From Aeromonas jandaei (lineage in GTDB: Bacteria; Pseudomonadota; Gammaproteobacteria; Enterobacterales; Aeromonadaceae), in the NCBI RefSeq assembly GCF_037890695.1, contig NZ_CP149571.1:69501-133500 (forward strand): a DNA stretch of 64,000 nucleotides, given 5' to 3'. Under the pieces are notes generated by a model. The model made no database searches and had not been told where the DNA came from. It was given only the letters and a program-made list of their open reading frames with translations. Below are positions 25,928-34,551 of this stretch, piece after piece; position 1 is the stretch's first letter; the number at the start of each line of letters is the position of its first letter. Both the position numbers and the translations under genes were made by a program.

Positions 25928-28246
25928 ATGGCAACCCAACGACGCAAGCGCGCCCCCAAGAAAGCGCCACCCAAGCGTACCATCTGGCGCAAGCTGTTCT
26001 GGCTTGGCTTCAAGCTCTCGCTGGTGGTCGCGGCCTTCATGGTGGTGTTTGGCATCTACCTCGATACCCAGGTGCGCGAGCGATTTGACGGCGAGAAGTG
26101 GCAGCTGCCGGTGATGGTCTACAGCCGTCCGCTGGAGCTCTATCCGGGCCAACGCCTGTCGCGCGATCAGATGCTGCGAGAGCTCAACATGCTGAGCTAC
26201 AAGCAGGTGCGCCAGCCCCATACCCCGGGTGAATACACCATCATCGGCAACCGCATCGAGCTTATTCGCCGACCATTTGCCTTCTACGATGGCACCGATG
26301 GTGCCCGCGGCCTGCGCCTCACCTTCAACGGCCCGCGTCTCGAGGGGATCCAGTCGCTGGAGAACCAGCGCCAGCTCGGTTACGCCCAGATGGACCCGGT
26401 GCTGCTCGACCGCCTCAACACCGAAGATCGGGAAGATCGCCTGCTGGTGCGCCTCGCCGAGGTGCCGGACAGCCTGCTGGTGACCCTGCTCACCACCGAG
26501 GATCGCGACTTCTATCAGCATGGCGGCGTCTCCCCTATCGCCATCATGCGCGCCATGTTTGCCAACCTGATCGCCGGCCGCACAGTGCAGGGCGGGAGTA
26601 CCCTCACCCAGCAGCTGGCCAAGAACTTCTTCCTGACCCGTGAGCGCAGCCTGTGGCGAAAACTGCAGGAAGCCTACATGGCGGTGCTGATCGACTACCG
26701 CTACAGCAAGGACGAGATCCTGGAGTCCTACCTCAACGAGGTCTATCTGGGACAGAACTTCTCGCAAGGGGTCTATGGCTTCGGTCTCGCCTCCTACTTT
26801 TACTTCGGCATTCCGGTCAACGAGCTGGACATCGATCAGGTCGCCCTGCTGGTCGGTCTGGTAAAAGGCCCCTCCTATTACGATCCCTGGCGCTTCCCCG
26901 ATCGGGCCAAAGTACGCCGCGATCTGGTACTGAAACTGCTGATGGATCACGGCAGCCTGACCCAGGCCGAATATGATCTGGCCAGCAAGCAGCCGCTCGG
27001 CATCATCGCCCGCGGCCAGATGAGCTACGGCCGCACTCCGGCCTTCATGGGGCTGCTCAAGCGCGAGATCCAGAGCCGCTTCGGCCCGGATCTGCTCAAG
27101 CAGTCCGGCCTCAAGATCTTCACCAGCCTCGACCCCATCGCCCAGCATGCCGCCGAGCAGGCGGTCGCTTCTGGCCTCGCCGACATCGAAAAACTGCGCG
27201 GCAAGAAGAAGCTGGAGGCCGCCATGGTGGTCTCCGACTGGCACAAGGGCGAAGTGGTGGCGCTGGTCGGTGGTCGCGATCCTCGCTACGCCGGTTTCAA
27301 CCGGGCGCTCGATGCCCGCCGCCAGATCGGTTCGCTGGTGAAACCTGCGGTCTACCTGACCGGCCTCTCCAACGGCCTGACCCTGGCGACCCCCCTCAAA
27401 GATCAGCCGATCCGCATTCGCGGTCAGGATGGTCAGGTCTGGACGCCGCAGAACTACGATCGCAAGTTCCGCCAGAGCGTGCCGCTGATGGATGCGCTGG
27501 CCAGCTCCCTCAACGTGCCGACCGTCAATCTCGGTCTGCAGGTGGGGCTGGAGAAGGTGGTCGATACCCTGCACAAGCTGGGGGTGCAGCAGGAGATCCA
27601 GCCCTATCCGTCGTTGGTGCTGGGGGCCGTGGCGCTCTCGCCGATGGAGGTGAACCAGATGTACCTGCCCATCGCCAATCAGGGTCTGACCCAGCCGCTG
27701 TCGGCGATCCGCGCCGTGGTCAAGGGGGATGGCAGCCTGCTCTATCAGCATGATCAAACCGCCAAACGGGTTACCGACAGTCAGGCGAGCTGGCTCACCC
27801 TGTTCGCCATGACCAAGACGGTGAGCCAGGGGACGGCGCGCTCGCTGGGTGCCAAGTTCCCGGGCGCCACCATGGCAGCCAAGACCGGCACCACCAACGA
27901 GCTGCGCGACTCCTGGTTTACCGGGCTCGACAACAACGAGCTGGTCAGCATCTGGGTCGGCCGCGATGACAACACCCCGGCAGGCCTGACCGGTGCCAGC
28001 GGCGCCCTGCAGCTCTTCACCGGCTACATGAGCCAGCGCGGCGTCAACAGCCTGAGCCTGCAGATCCCGGAAGGGGTTACCTGGGCCAACTTCTCTCGCA
28101 CCAGTGGCACCCGGGTTACCAGCGACTGCCCGGGCAGCCTGCAGGTGCCTGCCAAGGTCTCGACCATGGGCTCACCGACCAGCTGCAGCAGCCCGGGTAC
28201 GCCACGCAGCGCGCTGGACGACTGGTTCGGCGGATTCTTCAACTGA
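25928..28246 (+). CDS. mrcB: Penicillin-binding protein 1B (bifunctional murein synthase)
   Basis: Inner-membrane class A PBP of 772 residues. A basic cytoplasmic N-terminus (RRKRAPKKAPPKR) precedes a single membrane helix at about residues 22-42 and a UB2H-type region. The GT51 transglycosylase domain has TTEDRDFYQHGG and GGSTLTQQLAKNFF. The transpeptidase domain has SxxK in GSLVKPAVYL, SxN in ASSLNVPT and KTG in AAKTGTTNELRDSWF. The end (SALDDWFGGFFN) resembles other PBP1B proteins. AGAGGA precedes the ATG. UB2H suggests activation by an LpoB-like lipoprotein, not seen here. Confidence 0.95.
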   Translation: MATQRRKRAPKKAPPKRTIWRKLFWLGFKLSLVVAAFMVVFGIYLDTQVRERFDGEKWQLPVMVYSRPLELYPGQRLSRDQMLRELNMLSYKQVRQPHTPGEYTIIGNRIELIRRPFAFYDGTDGARGLRLTFNGPRLEGIQSLENQRQLGYAQMDPVLLDRLNTEDREDRLLVRLAEVPDSLLVTLLTTEDRDFYQHGGVSPIAIMRAMFANLIAGRTVQGGSTLTQQLAKNFFLTRERSLWRKLQEAYMAVLIDYRYSKDEILESYLNEVYLGQNFSQGVYGFGLASYFYFGIPVNELDIDQVALLVGLVKGPSYYDPWRFPDRAKVRRDLVLKLLMDHGSLTQAEYDLASKQPLGIIARGQMSYGRTPAFMGLLKREIQSRFGPDLLKQSGLKIFTSLDPIAQHAAEQAVASGLADIEKLRGKKKLEAAMVVSDWHKGEVVALVGGRDPRYAGFNRALDARRQIGSLVKPAVYLTGLSNGLTLATPLKDQPIRIRGQDGQVWTPQNYDRKFRQSVPLMDALASSLNVPTVNLGLQVGLEKVVDTLHKLGVQQEIQPYPSLVLGAVALSPMEVNQMYLPIANQGLTQPLSAIRAVVKGDGSLLYQHDQTAKRVTDSQASWLTLFAMTKTVSQGTARSLGAKFPGATMAAKTGTTNELRDSWFTGLDNNELVSIWVGRDDNTPAGLTGASGALQLFTGYMSQRGVNSLSLQIPEGVTWANFSRTSGTRVTSDCPGSLQVPAKVSTMGSPTSCSSPGTPRSALDDWFGGFFN

Positions 28247-28305
28247 CCGAGGGAGACGGGTAGCCAGGGCTGCCCGTCTCGCCATCCCGCTTACAAGGAG
28301 TCACC

Positions 28306-28707
28306 ATGAACCAGCCGCTGTTTGAGGCCATCCACCACGTTGCCATCATCGCCAGCGATTACGCTCGCTCGCGCCACTTCTATCACGAGGTGCTGGGCCT
28401 GCCCATCATTGCAGAGACCCTGCGCGAGGCGCGCCAGTCGTGGAAACTGGATCTGGCCCTGCCGGATGGCAGCCAGCTGGAGCTGTTCAGCTTCCCCATT
28501 ACGCCCAAGCGCCCCTCTACGCCAGAGGCATGCGGCCTGCGTCATTTGGCCTTTCGGGTGCGCGACCTTGACCGCGTCATCGCCCATCTGCACGCCCACC
28601 AAGTCGCTGTGGAGCCGGTGCGGGTGGATGAGCTGACCGGCAAGCGCTTCACCTTTTTCGCTGACCCCGACGGCCTGCCGCTGGAGCTCTACGAAGCACC
28701 GCGCTGA
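28306..28707 (+). CDS. gloA2: VOC family protein, glyoxalase I-like (YaeR)
   Basis: Vicinal oxygen chelate fold protein of 133 residues, matching E. coli YaeR. Likely metal ligands are His in IHHVAII, Glu in QLELFSFP, His in GLRHLAF and Glu in PLELYEAP. REARQSWKLDLAL and RFTFFADPDGLPLELYE are nearly identical to YaeR. The real substrate is unknown; glyoxalase activity is only inferred from fold. AAGGAG precedes the start. It sits 60 bases after mrcB. Confidence 0.83.
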   Translation: MNQPLFEAIHHVAIIASDYARSRHFYHEVLGLPIIAETLREARQSWKLDLALPDGSQLELFSFPITPKRPSTPEACGLRHLAFRVRDLDRVIAHLHAHQVAVEPVRVDELTGKRFTFFADPDGLPLELYEAPR

Positions 28708-28729
28708 GTCTGCATCGGCCAAACAAAAA

Positions 28730-28757
28730 GCCGCCCGGCGAACCGGGCGGCTTTTTT
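28730..28757. terminator. Bidirectional terminator between gloA2 and mdtI
   Basis: GCCGCCCGG-CGAA-CCGGGCGGC with A5 before and T6 after. Confidence 0.87.
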
Positions 28758-28776
28758 ATTTATTGCTGGCGTTTTA

Positions 28777-29097
28777 TCAGGCGGTGGTCAGCATGGCGAC
28801 AGCCAGTGCCATCACCATCATGCCGGCCCAGCCGATGGGCTTGAGGCGCTCGCGGAAGATGAGCAAGCCACCCAGCGCAGTACCGAGAATACCGATTGCA
28901 CCCCAGGTCGCGTAGGCCACGGCCAGGTCGATCTTGCCACCGCTGACCGCCTCGGAGAGCAGGGTAAAGGCCATCAGCACCAGCAGGATGCCGAGGAAAC
29001 CCCACCTCTTGTAGCGAAAGCCGGCCGAGCGGTTGATCGCCATGTTGGCGCCGATATCCAGCAGCGCTGCGCCAAAAACGATTATTAACGGGTGCAT
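28777..29097 (-). CDS. mdtI: SMR-family transporter subunit, MdtI-like
   Basis: Small multidrug resistance protein of 106 residues with four helices. AYATWGAIGILGTALGGLLIF corresponds to the MdtI block AYALWGGFGI. Asp14 (LLDIGANMAIN) stands where MdtI has the essential Glu. With MdtJ it would form a heterodimeric exporter, known in E. coli for spermidine. A strong GAGGAGG precedes the ATG, and the gene overlaps the end of the upstream mdtJ-like gene by 13 bases. Confidence 0.72.
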   Translation of the reverse strand: MHPLIIVFGAALLDIGANMAINRSAGFRYKRWGFLGILLVLMAFTLLSEAVSGGKIDLAVAYATWGAIGILGTALGGLLIFRERLKPIGWAGMMVMALAVAMLTTA

Positions 29098-29489
29098 ACA
29101 ACCTCCTCGCCATTGCGGGTGTCATCGTGAGCACTTGTCGGCTCATCGTGGCACTCCCCCATGGTCACCATAACAATACCCACTATCGCCAGCCCCAGAC
29201 CAATCAACTCCTGAGCACTCAGGTTGTAGTCGAGGAACATCACGGAGACGACGGTGATCAGCGCAATCCCCAGCCCCTCCCACAACGCAAAGGCAATACC
29301 AATGGAGATTGTTTTGGCGGCTTTGGCCAGTAGCAGATACGAGAGCGAAATCAGCACCCACATCGGCAAATAGTTGAGCCATCCGGCATCGTTCTCGGGG
29401 ATCATCGCCATACTCGAGGTGCCTGCCACCTCGGTCACTATGGCGCCCGTCAAAAATATTCGAGCTAAAAGCATGCGACTGAATAACAT
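29085..29489 (-). CDS. mdtJ: SMR-family transporter subunit, MdtJ-like
   Basis: Four-helix SMR protein of 134 residues. The conserved membrane Glu is in TGAIVTEVAGTSSM. LISLSYLLLAKAAKTISIGIAFALWEGLGI closely follows E. coli MdtJ (MISLSYIFLS..ALWEGIGI). It has a polar C-terminal tail. Order and strand match the E. coli mdtJI operon. AAGGAAAATTT precedes the ATG. A divergent LysR gene 160 bases away is the likely regulator. Confidence 0.78.
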   Translation of the reverse strand: MLFSRMLLARIFLTGAIVTEVAGTSSMAMIPENDAGWLNYLPMWVLISLSYLLLAKAAKTISIGIAFALWEGLGIALITVVSVMFLDYNLSAQELIGLGLAIVGIVMVTMGECHDEPTSAHDDTRNGEEVVCTR

Positions 29490-29557
29490 AAATTTTCCTT
29501 TTGTTGCTGCGACGGGAGAGATGGTAGCTCGGGTCTTCTCTCCGGCGGGAGTCGCTG

Positions 29558-29578
29558 AGCGTCGACAATATCGACGCT
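29558..29578. promoter_or_regulatory. Palindromic operator between mdtJI and the LysR gene
   Basis: AGCGTCGA-CAATA-TCGACGCT, a perfect 8+8 inverted repeat, sits in the middle of the divergent promoter region. This is a typical place for a LysR-type binding site. Confidence 0.6.
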
Positions 29579-29648
29579 ACTCGTTTGCCTTGTCAGTCGG
29601 GGGCAGGGTAAGGTGAAGATGGGATCACTGTGTCATATGCCGTAAACC

Positions 29649-30530
29649 ATGAAGCTTTATCAGATAGAACTCTTTGTCGAGTCCGCCAATAGTGGCTCCA
29701 TCGCCAGCACTGCCCGCCGTCTAGGCAAGAGCCGCAGCGCAGTCAGTACCGCCATAACGGCTCTTGAAGTCGAGCTTGGCGTCGAACTTTTTGAACGCGG
29801 TGCCAATCAGAGTCGGCTGACCGAAATCGGCGAGCTGGTGCTGGATGACTGCACCCGCCTGCTGCAGGCCGCCAACAGCCTGCAACAGAAATGCGAGCAC
29901 TACGCTTCGGGGGCCGAAGTGGCGCTGCGGATCGCCCGCGATGACGCCATCCCCGAACAGGTATGGCGCGAGATGCTGGCTGGACTGCACAGCCAGTTTC
30001 CCGGCACCAGCATCTCGCTGGTGCTCACCTCGCCCCCCGAGCTACCCGCGCTGGTTGAGGAGGGATTTGTCGATGCCGCTTTCGGCCTTATTACCGAAGA
30101 TCAGGAGCGCTGCGGCCTCCACATCGATCTGCTCAACCCGATCCGCACCCTGATGGTGGTCGCCCCCAACCACCCGCTGGCGGCACTGAAACGGGTAGTA
30201 CAGCAGGATCTGACTGACCACACCCAGATAACCCTCTCCTATGTAGATGAATTCTCGCTAAAAAGTCTGCTGCCAGTGGGCGGCAAGCATATCGGTCTCT
30301 CCAGCTTCGAGTTGATGCGCAACTCTGTGCTGGATGGCCTTGGCTGGGCGGTGCTCCCCTCACCCCTCATACAGAGCCAGCTGAGGCAGGGTTCGCTACT
30401 GACGCTGAAACACAAGTTCAGCCTGCAGTGGCGGGATTACGGGGTCTATCTGGCGCAGAACGCCTATCACGGCAAGGCGCTGGCCTGGCTGAAGAAGTCG
30501 ATCCAGACGTATCTGGAACCTTTCGAGTAA
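29649..30530 (+). CDS. LysR-family transcriptional regulator
   Basis: LTTR of 293 residues. The N-terminal winged helix-turn-helix spans about residues 1-60 (ESANSGSIASTARRLGKSRS, ITALEVELGVELFER). The C-terminal periplasmic-binding-like effector domain follows (LRIARDDAIPEQVW.., VDAAFGLI). It is transcribed away from mdtJI, and the spacer holds a perfect palindrome, so local control of the exporter is likely. The effector is unknown; a polyamine is a guess from the exporter type. No good SD is seen before the ATG. Confidence 0.82.
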   Translation: MKLYQIELFVESANSGSIASTARRLGKSRSAVSTAITALEVELGVELFERGANQSRLTEIGELVLDDCTRLLQAANSLQQKCEHYASGAEVALRIARDDAIPEQVWREMLAGLHSQFPGTSISLVLTSPPELPALVEEGFVDAAFGLITEDQERCGLHIDLLNPIRTLMVVAPNHPLAALKRVVQQDLTDHTQITLSYVDEFSLKSLLPVGGKHIGLSSFELMRNSVLDGLGWAVLPSPLIQSQLRQGSLLTLKHKFSLQWRDYGVYLAQNAYHGKALAWLKKSIQTYLEPFE

Positions 30531-30637
30531 TTGCAATGGCATAGCAAGCTCACGATCTGCATTTAAGCTGATGCGTCTACCGAGCATGATCGTGCATACT
30601 GTTTACATACTCATTGAACGCCGGAGGCGTAACCGAT

Positions 30638-32218
30638 ATGAGCAGTGCCCAAGACAAGGACGACATTTGGCTGGATGACGACATCATCGAACTCGATGAC
30701 GAAGAGGTCGTAACCCCCAAGGCACTCAACCCCTGGCAGGTGCTGATCGTGGATGATGAGCCCGACATTCATCATGCCACCCGGCTTGCCCTCTCCAATA
30801 TTCAGTACAAATCCCGCCCGCTCGAACTGCTCAATGCCTACAGTGGTACCGAAGCTGCCACCATGCTGGAGGCCAATCCCAAAATTGCCCTGATCCTGCT
30901 GGATGTGGTGATGGAGACAGAAGACGCCGGCCTGCGGCTGGTGCACAGGATCCGCAACGAAATGCATAACTCGCTGGTGCGTATCGTGCTGCGAACCGGC
31001 CAGCCCGGGCAGGCACCGGAGCAGCGGGTGATCCTCGATTACGATATCAACGACTACAAAACCAAGACCGAGCTGACGGTACAAAAGCTCTACACCACCG
31101 TCATCGCCTCCCTGCGCTCGTATGAAACGCTGAGTGCCATCGACAAGAGCCGGCAAGGTCTTGGCAAGATCCTGGAAGGGGCGGGAGACCTCTATCATCT
31201 CCATTCGCTCAAGGAGTTTGCCTCCGGCGTGCTCAAACAGATCAGCGCGATTCTGGACGTCGGTACCGAGGGCGCCATCTGTGCTGAACGCCGCCCGGGC
31301 GAGCAAAAACTGGAGATCCTGGCTGCCACCGGTGACTATGAAACCCTGCTGAGTCAGGGTAGTCTCACCGACTTCCCGACCCTCAACGAGTCGGTGACCA
31401 AGGCGCTGGCTGCCCGTTGCAACCGCTTTGAACATCCGCAGGACTCGCTCTATATCGCCGCCCAGAATGGCCGCGAGTTCGTACTGAGCTTTACCCCCAC
31501 CCAGCCCCTCGATCCTCTCGAGTGCGACCTGCTGGATGTGTTCTGCCAGCGCATCTCCGCCGCCTACGACAACCTCTATCTCTACAACCAGTTGCTGCGT
31601 GCCCAGGAGGCGACCGTAGTGGCGCTGGCTGCGCTGGCAGAGTTCCGCGACTCGGACACCGGCGAACACGTCTTGCGGGTCCAGAAGCTCTCCGATGCTC
31701 TGGTGGAAGAGTTGCAGCAGATGGCCGCCTACCCTGAACAGCTCACCCCAGAGTTTGTCGAGATGATCGGCATGGCTTCCATCCTGCACGATGTGGGCAA
31801 GGTGGGCACACCGGACCATATCCTGCACAAGCCGGGGCGTTTCGATCCCGACGAGCGGGCCATCATGGAACAGCATGCCGGCATCGGCGCCAACATACTG
31901 CACAAGGCGGGCGAAATGGTGGAGGGCACCAGCTACCTGTCGCTCGGAGCCGAGATTGCCCGTGGCCACCACGAGCATTTTGACGGCAAGGGTTACCCCG
32001 AACGGCTGGCTGGCCAGCAGATCCCTCTCTCGGCGCGGATTGTGGCGGTAGTCGATGTGTTCGATGCCCTGCTCAGCAAACGCCCCTACAAGGAGCCCTG
32101 GACGCTGGAGCAGACCATGGAGTACATCCAGTCCCGCTCCGGCACCCAGTTTGACCCCCATGTCGTGGCTGCCCTCGCCCGACTGGTCAACGAATCGCGG
32201 CTTCCCTACTCGCTCTGA
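30638..32218 (+). CDS. Response regulator with DUF3369 and HD-GYP domains (c-di-GMP phosphodiesterase)
   Basis: 526 residues. After an acidic N-terminal tail, a REC domain (about 30-155) has VLIVDDEPD and phospho-acceptor Asp in LILLDVVMETEDAG. A DUF3369/GAF-like region (about 170-330) follows. The C-terminal HD-GYP domain has the HD pair in SILHDVGKVGTPDHIL and HHEHFDGKGYPERLAG. All metal and GYP residues are present, so it should hydrolyse c-di-GMP when active. GGAGG lies 10 bases before ATG 30638; the frame is open to 30614. No histidine kinase gene is adjacent. Confidence 0.88.
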   Translation: MSSAQDKDDIWLDDDIIELDDEEVVTPKALNPWQVLIVDDEPDIHHATRLALSNIQYKSRPLELLNAYSGTEAATMLEANPKIALILLDVVMETEDAGLRLVHRIRNEMHNSLVRIVLRTGQPGQAPEQRVILDYDINDYKTKTELTVQKLYTTVIASLRSYETLSAIDKSRQGLGKILEGAGDLYHLHSLKEFASGVLKQISAILDVGTEGAICAERRPGEQKLEILAATGDYETLLSQGSLTDFPTLNESVTKALAARCNRFEHPQDSLYIAAQNGREFVLSFTPTQPLDPLECDLLDVFCQRISAAYDNLYLYNQLLRAQEATVVALAALAEFRDSDTGEHVLRVQKLSDALVEELQQMAAYPEQLTPEFVEMIGMASILHDVGKVGTPDHILHKPGRFDPDERAIMEQHAGIGANILHKAGEMVEGTSYLSLGAEIARGHHEHFDGKGYPERLAGQQIPLSARIVAVVDVFDALLSKRPYKEPWTLEQTMEYIQSRSGTQFDPHVVAALARLVNESRLPYSL

Positions 32219-32222
32219 ATCT

Positions 32223-32260
32223 CATGCCATACCGGTGACGCAACCCACCGGTATGGCATG
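32223..32260. other. Long perfect hairpin after the HD-GYP gene
   Basis: CATGCCATACCGGT and ACCGGTATGGCATG form a perfect 14-bp stem with a 10-nt loop. No T run follows on either strand, so it is not a standard intrinsic terminator. It may protect the 3' end of the mRNA or be a protein site. Confidence 0.6.
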
Positions 32261-32349
32261 AAAACAGCCAATTTGTTGCATTTTGCGCACACCTACTATC
32301 CCCCCGCGATAAACATCCCCTCTCTTTGGCGGCGATATCCGCTGAAATA

Positions 32350-32377
32350 TGGTCATTTAACATCACATCGCTATAAT
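32350..32377 (+). promoter_or_regulatory. Candidate promoter of ppa
   Basis: TGGTCA (32350-32355) and TATAAT (32372-32377) with 16-base spacing, 40 bases before the ppa start. Confidence 0.55.
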
Positions 32378-32416
32378 GTCGGCCTGCAAACCCGATATTA
32401 AAACCAAGGAAATATC

Positions 32417-32947
32417 ATGAGCCTGAACCTGGTACCGGCCGGCAAGAGCCTGCCCGACGATATCTACGTCATCATCGAAATCCCGCAGAATGCCGACCCG
32501 ATCAAATACGAAGTCGACAAGGATAGCGGCGCGATTTTCGTGGATCGCTTCATGTCCACCCCCATGTTCTATCCGTGCAACTACGGCTATGTGAACGCGA
32601 CCCTCTCTCTGGATGGTGACCCCGTCGACGTACTGGTTCCGACCCCCTACCCGCTGCTGGCTGGCTCCGTCATCCGCTGCCGTCCGGTTGGCGTGCTGAA
32701 GATGACCGACGAATCTGGCGAAGATGCCAAGATTGTTGCCGTACCGCACTCCAAGCTGACCAAGCAGTACGACCACATTCAGGATGTGAACGATCTGCCG
32801 GAACTGCTGAAAGCACAGATCCAGCACTTCTTCGAGCGTTACAAAGAGCTGGAAGCAGGCAAATGGGTCAAGGTTGAAGGTTGGGGCGACAAGGCCGCTG
32901 CCGAAGCCGAGATCAAAACCTCTGCCGAGCGTTACGCTGCAAAATAA
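32417..32947 (+). CDS. ppa: Inorganic pyrophosphatase
   Basis: Essential type I soluble pyrophosphatase, 176 residues, same size as E. coli Ppa. [19 protein letters not shown], the signature [15 protein letters not shown] with metal-binding Asp residues, and [13 protein letters not shown] are all intact. AAGGAAAT precedes the ATG. A TATAAT promoter upstream and a bidirectional terminator downstream make it monocistronic. Confidence 0.97.
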   Translation: MSLNLVPAGKSLPDDIYVIIEIPQNADPIKYEVDKDSGAIFVDRFMSTPMFYPCNYGYVNATLSLDGDPVDVLVPTPYPLLAGSVIRCRPVGVLKMTDESGEDAKIVAVPHSKLTKQYDHIQDVNDLPELLKAQIQHFFERYKELEAGKWVKVEGWGDKAAAEAEIKTSAERYAAK

Positions 32948-32963
32948 GCGCAACCTGCAGATA

Positions 32964-32989
32964 AAAAAGGCGCCTTATGGCGCCTTTTT
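32964..32989. terminator. Bidirectional terminator of ppa and the converging gene
   Basis: AAAAAGGCGCC-TTAT-GGCGCCTTTTT. The TAA stop of the minus-strand gene falls in the loop. Confidence 0.87.
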
Positions 32990-33325
32990 AGTGGGTTGTT
33001 GCGGCAAATTTGGGGGCGTTTCGCCAGCAGGATCCCCCTGAATATATATTTCACGACCATCTTGTTGCTGGTAGGGACGGTAATAATCGCTCCCGCAGCG
33101 ATACCCTCCCTCCTTCTGACTCACCAGCTCGCAATTGACCGGCAGCACCTCCAGCCACTTGATAGCCTGCTGGAAGCGCAACCACTCCTGCCACTCATGT
33201 TCACGCGCCAGCTTGTCGCGCAGGGCAAAGGCATCGATACCGTCATCTCCCTTGCTGACGATGACAGGCCCCGCCACTGCAGGCAGGCTCATCGCCACCA
33301 GCCATCCCAAGAGCCACAGCTTCAT
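32975..33325 (-). CDS. Small periplasmic protein of unknown function
   Basis: 116 residues with a clear signal peptide (MKLWLLGWLVAMSLPAVA, cleavage before GPV). The mature part has two cysteines (NCELVSQ and YRCGSDYY) that could form a disulfide, then a Pro-rich tail ending PQQPTKKAP. The family is not recognised. A good GAGGGG precedes the start, and composition matches the neighbours. It converges on ppa and shares its terminator. Confidence 0.7.
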   Translation of the reverse strand: MKLWLLGWLVAMSLPAVAGPVIVSKGDDGIDAFALRDKLAREHEWQEWLRFQQAIKWLEVLPVNCELVSQKEGGYRCGSDYYRPYQQQDGREIYIQGDPAGETPPNLPQQPTKKAP

Positions 33326-33463
33326 AACCCCTCCTCGTGACTTTTTTTCACAATTAAATTTAAAGCCACATCAGTCTGTTATCCGGTTCACAAAACGAAA
33401 CATCACCAAACTGGCCCTGCCTAACCTAGTTGTTAATTATCATCCCCGGCAGGAAACACCGCC

Positions 33464-34342
33464 ATGAAGCCAATCGCCGCGCTGTTACTCGCTTTGACCC
33501 TCTCTACCACAGCCCATGCCAGCGAGATCCAGATGAGCTGGCAGTGGCAATCGCCGGGTGGTCAGCACCAGCACTTTCAGCTGACTACGGATGATCAGAC
33601 CCTGGCTGCGAGTCAGCACGAGATGCAGCTGCTCGATGCCTCCCTCACCAAGCCGCTGGAGACCCTGTACGCCTACATAGGGCCCAGGCTCTACAACAGC
33701 ATCAATCTCATCAATCAGTACAGTCCCGAGACCGCCACCAAGTTTCGCTCGCTGGAGCAGGCCTTCACCCTGCACGATGACAGCATGGAGTCGCAACTCT
33801 TCTGGCAAGCCTACCAGCAGTATCAGGATGACGCCTTCTACCAGATGATGGTGGTACCCTGCGTGCATCCCTCCAATCGCAAGCTGCCCTGCGTGCGGCC
33901 CGACTACTCGCGGCTCTTCTACCACTTCAAGGACTCCCTCAAGCCGCTGGCCCGCCAGTTTGCCGCCAAGGATCTCGCCACCAGCGTCAGCCTGCTGCAA
34001 GAGTGGCTGAACGCCATCCCGACCCAGCCAGAGCAGATGGATCACTTCGCTCCTCCGCTGCAGGCGTTGCAGGAGAACAAGGCCGACAGCGACGAGAAGG
34101 CGCTACTGATGGCCAGCCTGCTGGCAGAGCTGGCGCCGCAATATGTGCTCAGCATCATCTATCCCGATATCAGCATCGGCAGCGTCTCACCAGCCTGGCT
34201 CGCCATCACCGCCGACAGTGGCCTAAAGGGCGATACCCTGATGATCAACAACCAGCGTCAGATATTGCTGACCGGCTCTCCACTGATGGTGCAGCAGATG
34301 GCACTGGCCAGGATTCCCCTCGTCAGCCAGCCGCTCTACTGA
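33464..34342 (+). CDS. Periplasmic protein of unknown function
   Basis: 292 residues with a signal peptide (KPIAALLLALTLSTTAHASE). The mature part is mostly alpha-helical by composition, with two cysteines around VVPCVHPSNRKLPCVRPDYS and no repeats or known motif. The family is not recognised. The start lies 138 bases from the divergent small periplasmic gene, so the two may share a regulatory region. The end is followed by an imperfect hairpin near 34403-34432 rather than a clear terminator. Confidence 0.65.
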   Translation: MKPIAALLLALTLSTTAHASEIQMSWQWQSPGGQHQHFQLTTDDQTLAASQHEMQLLDASLTKPLETLYAYIGPRLYNSINLINQYSPETATKFRSLEQAFTLHDDSMESQLFWQAYQQYQDDAFYQMMVVPCVHPSNRKLPCVRPDYSRLFYHFKDSLKPLARQFAAKDLATSVSLLQEWLNAIPTQPEQMDHFAPPLQALQENKADSDEKALLMASLLAELAPQYVLSIIYPDISIGSVSPAWLAITADSGLKGDTLMINNQRQILLTGSPLMVQQMALARIPLVSQPLY

Positions 34343-34519
34343 ACCCGAGAGCTCAGACCAGCAGCCAATTCATTGATTTTTATCGATGTCATGCCATCCT
34401 AGCCCACCTCGTCAAACCGACGGGGTGGTGGCACTTCCGAATTGCGATTCTATTTAACACTTTTTAAACAGATCCGATCAGTTTAGGATGAAGCTCGCCC
34501 ATTCCCTCAATCTGAAACT

Positions 34520-34534
34520 CGTTATAACATAACA
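34520..34534 (+). promoter_or_regulatory. Zur-like box upstream of ytfJ and the zrg genes
   Basis: CGTTATAACATAACA agrees with the enterobacterial Zur core TGTTATA-N-TATAACA at 12 of 14 positions by direct comparison. It lies 18 bases before ytfJ and overlaps a possible -10 (TATAAC). It would repress the operon when zinc is plentiful. No second box is seen before the downstream genes. Confidence 0.62.
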
Positions 34535-34551
34535 AATGGAGTGTCATCAGG

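Noticed and set aside
25865..27757. 630-codon open frame antisense to mrcB
   Set aside because: Same artefact: the sense strand encodes a complete PBP1B.
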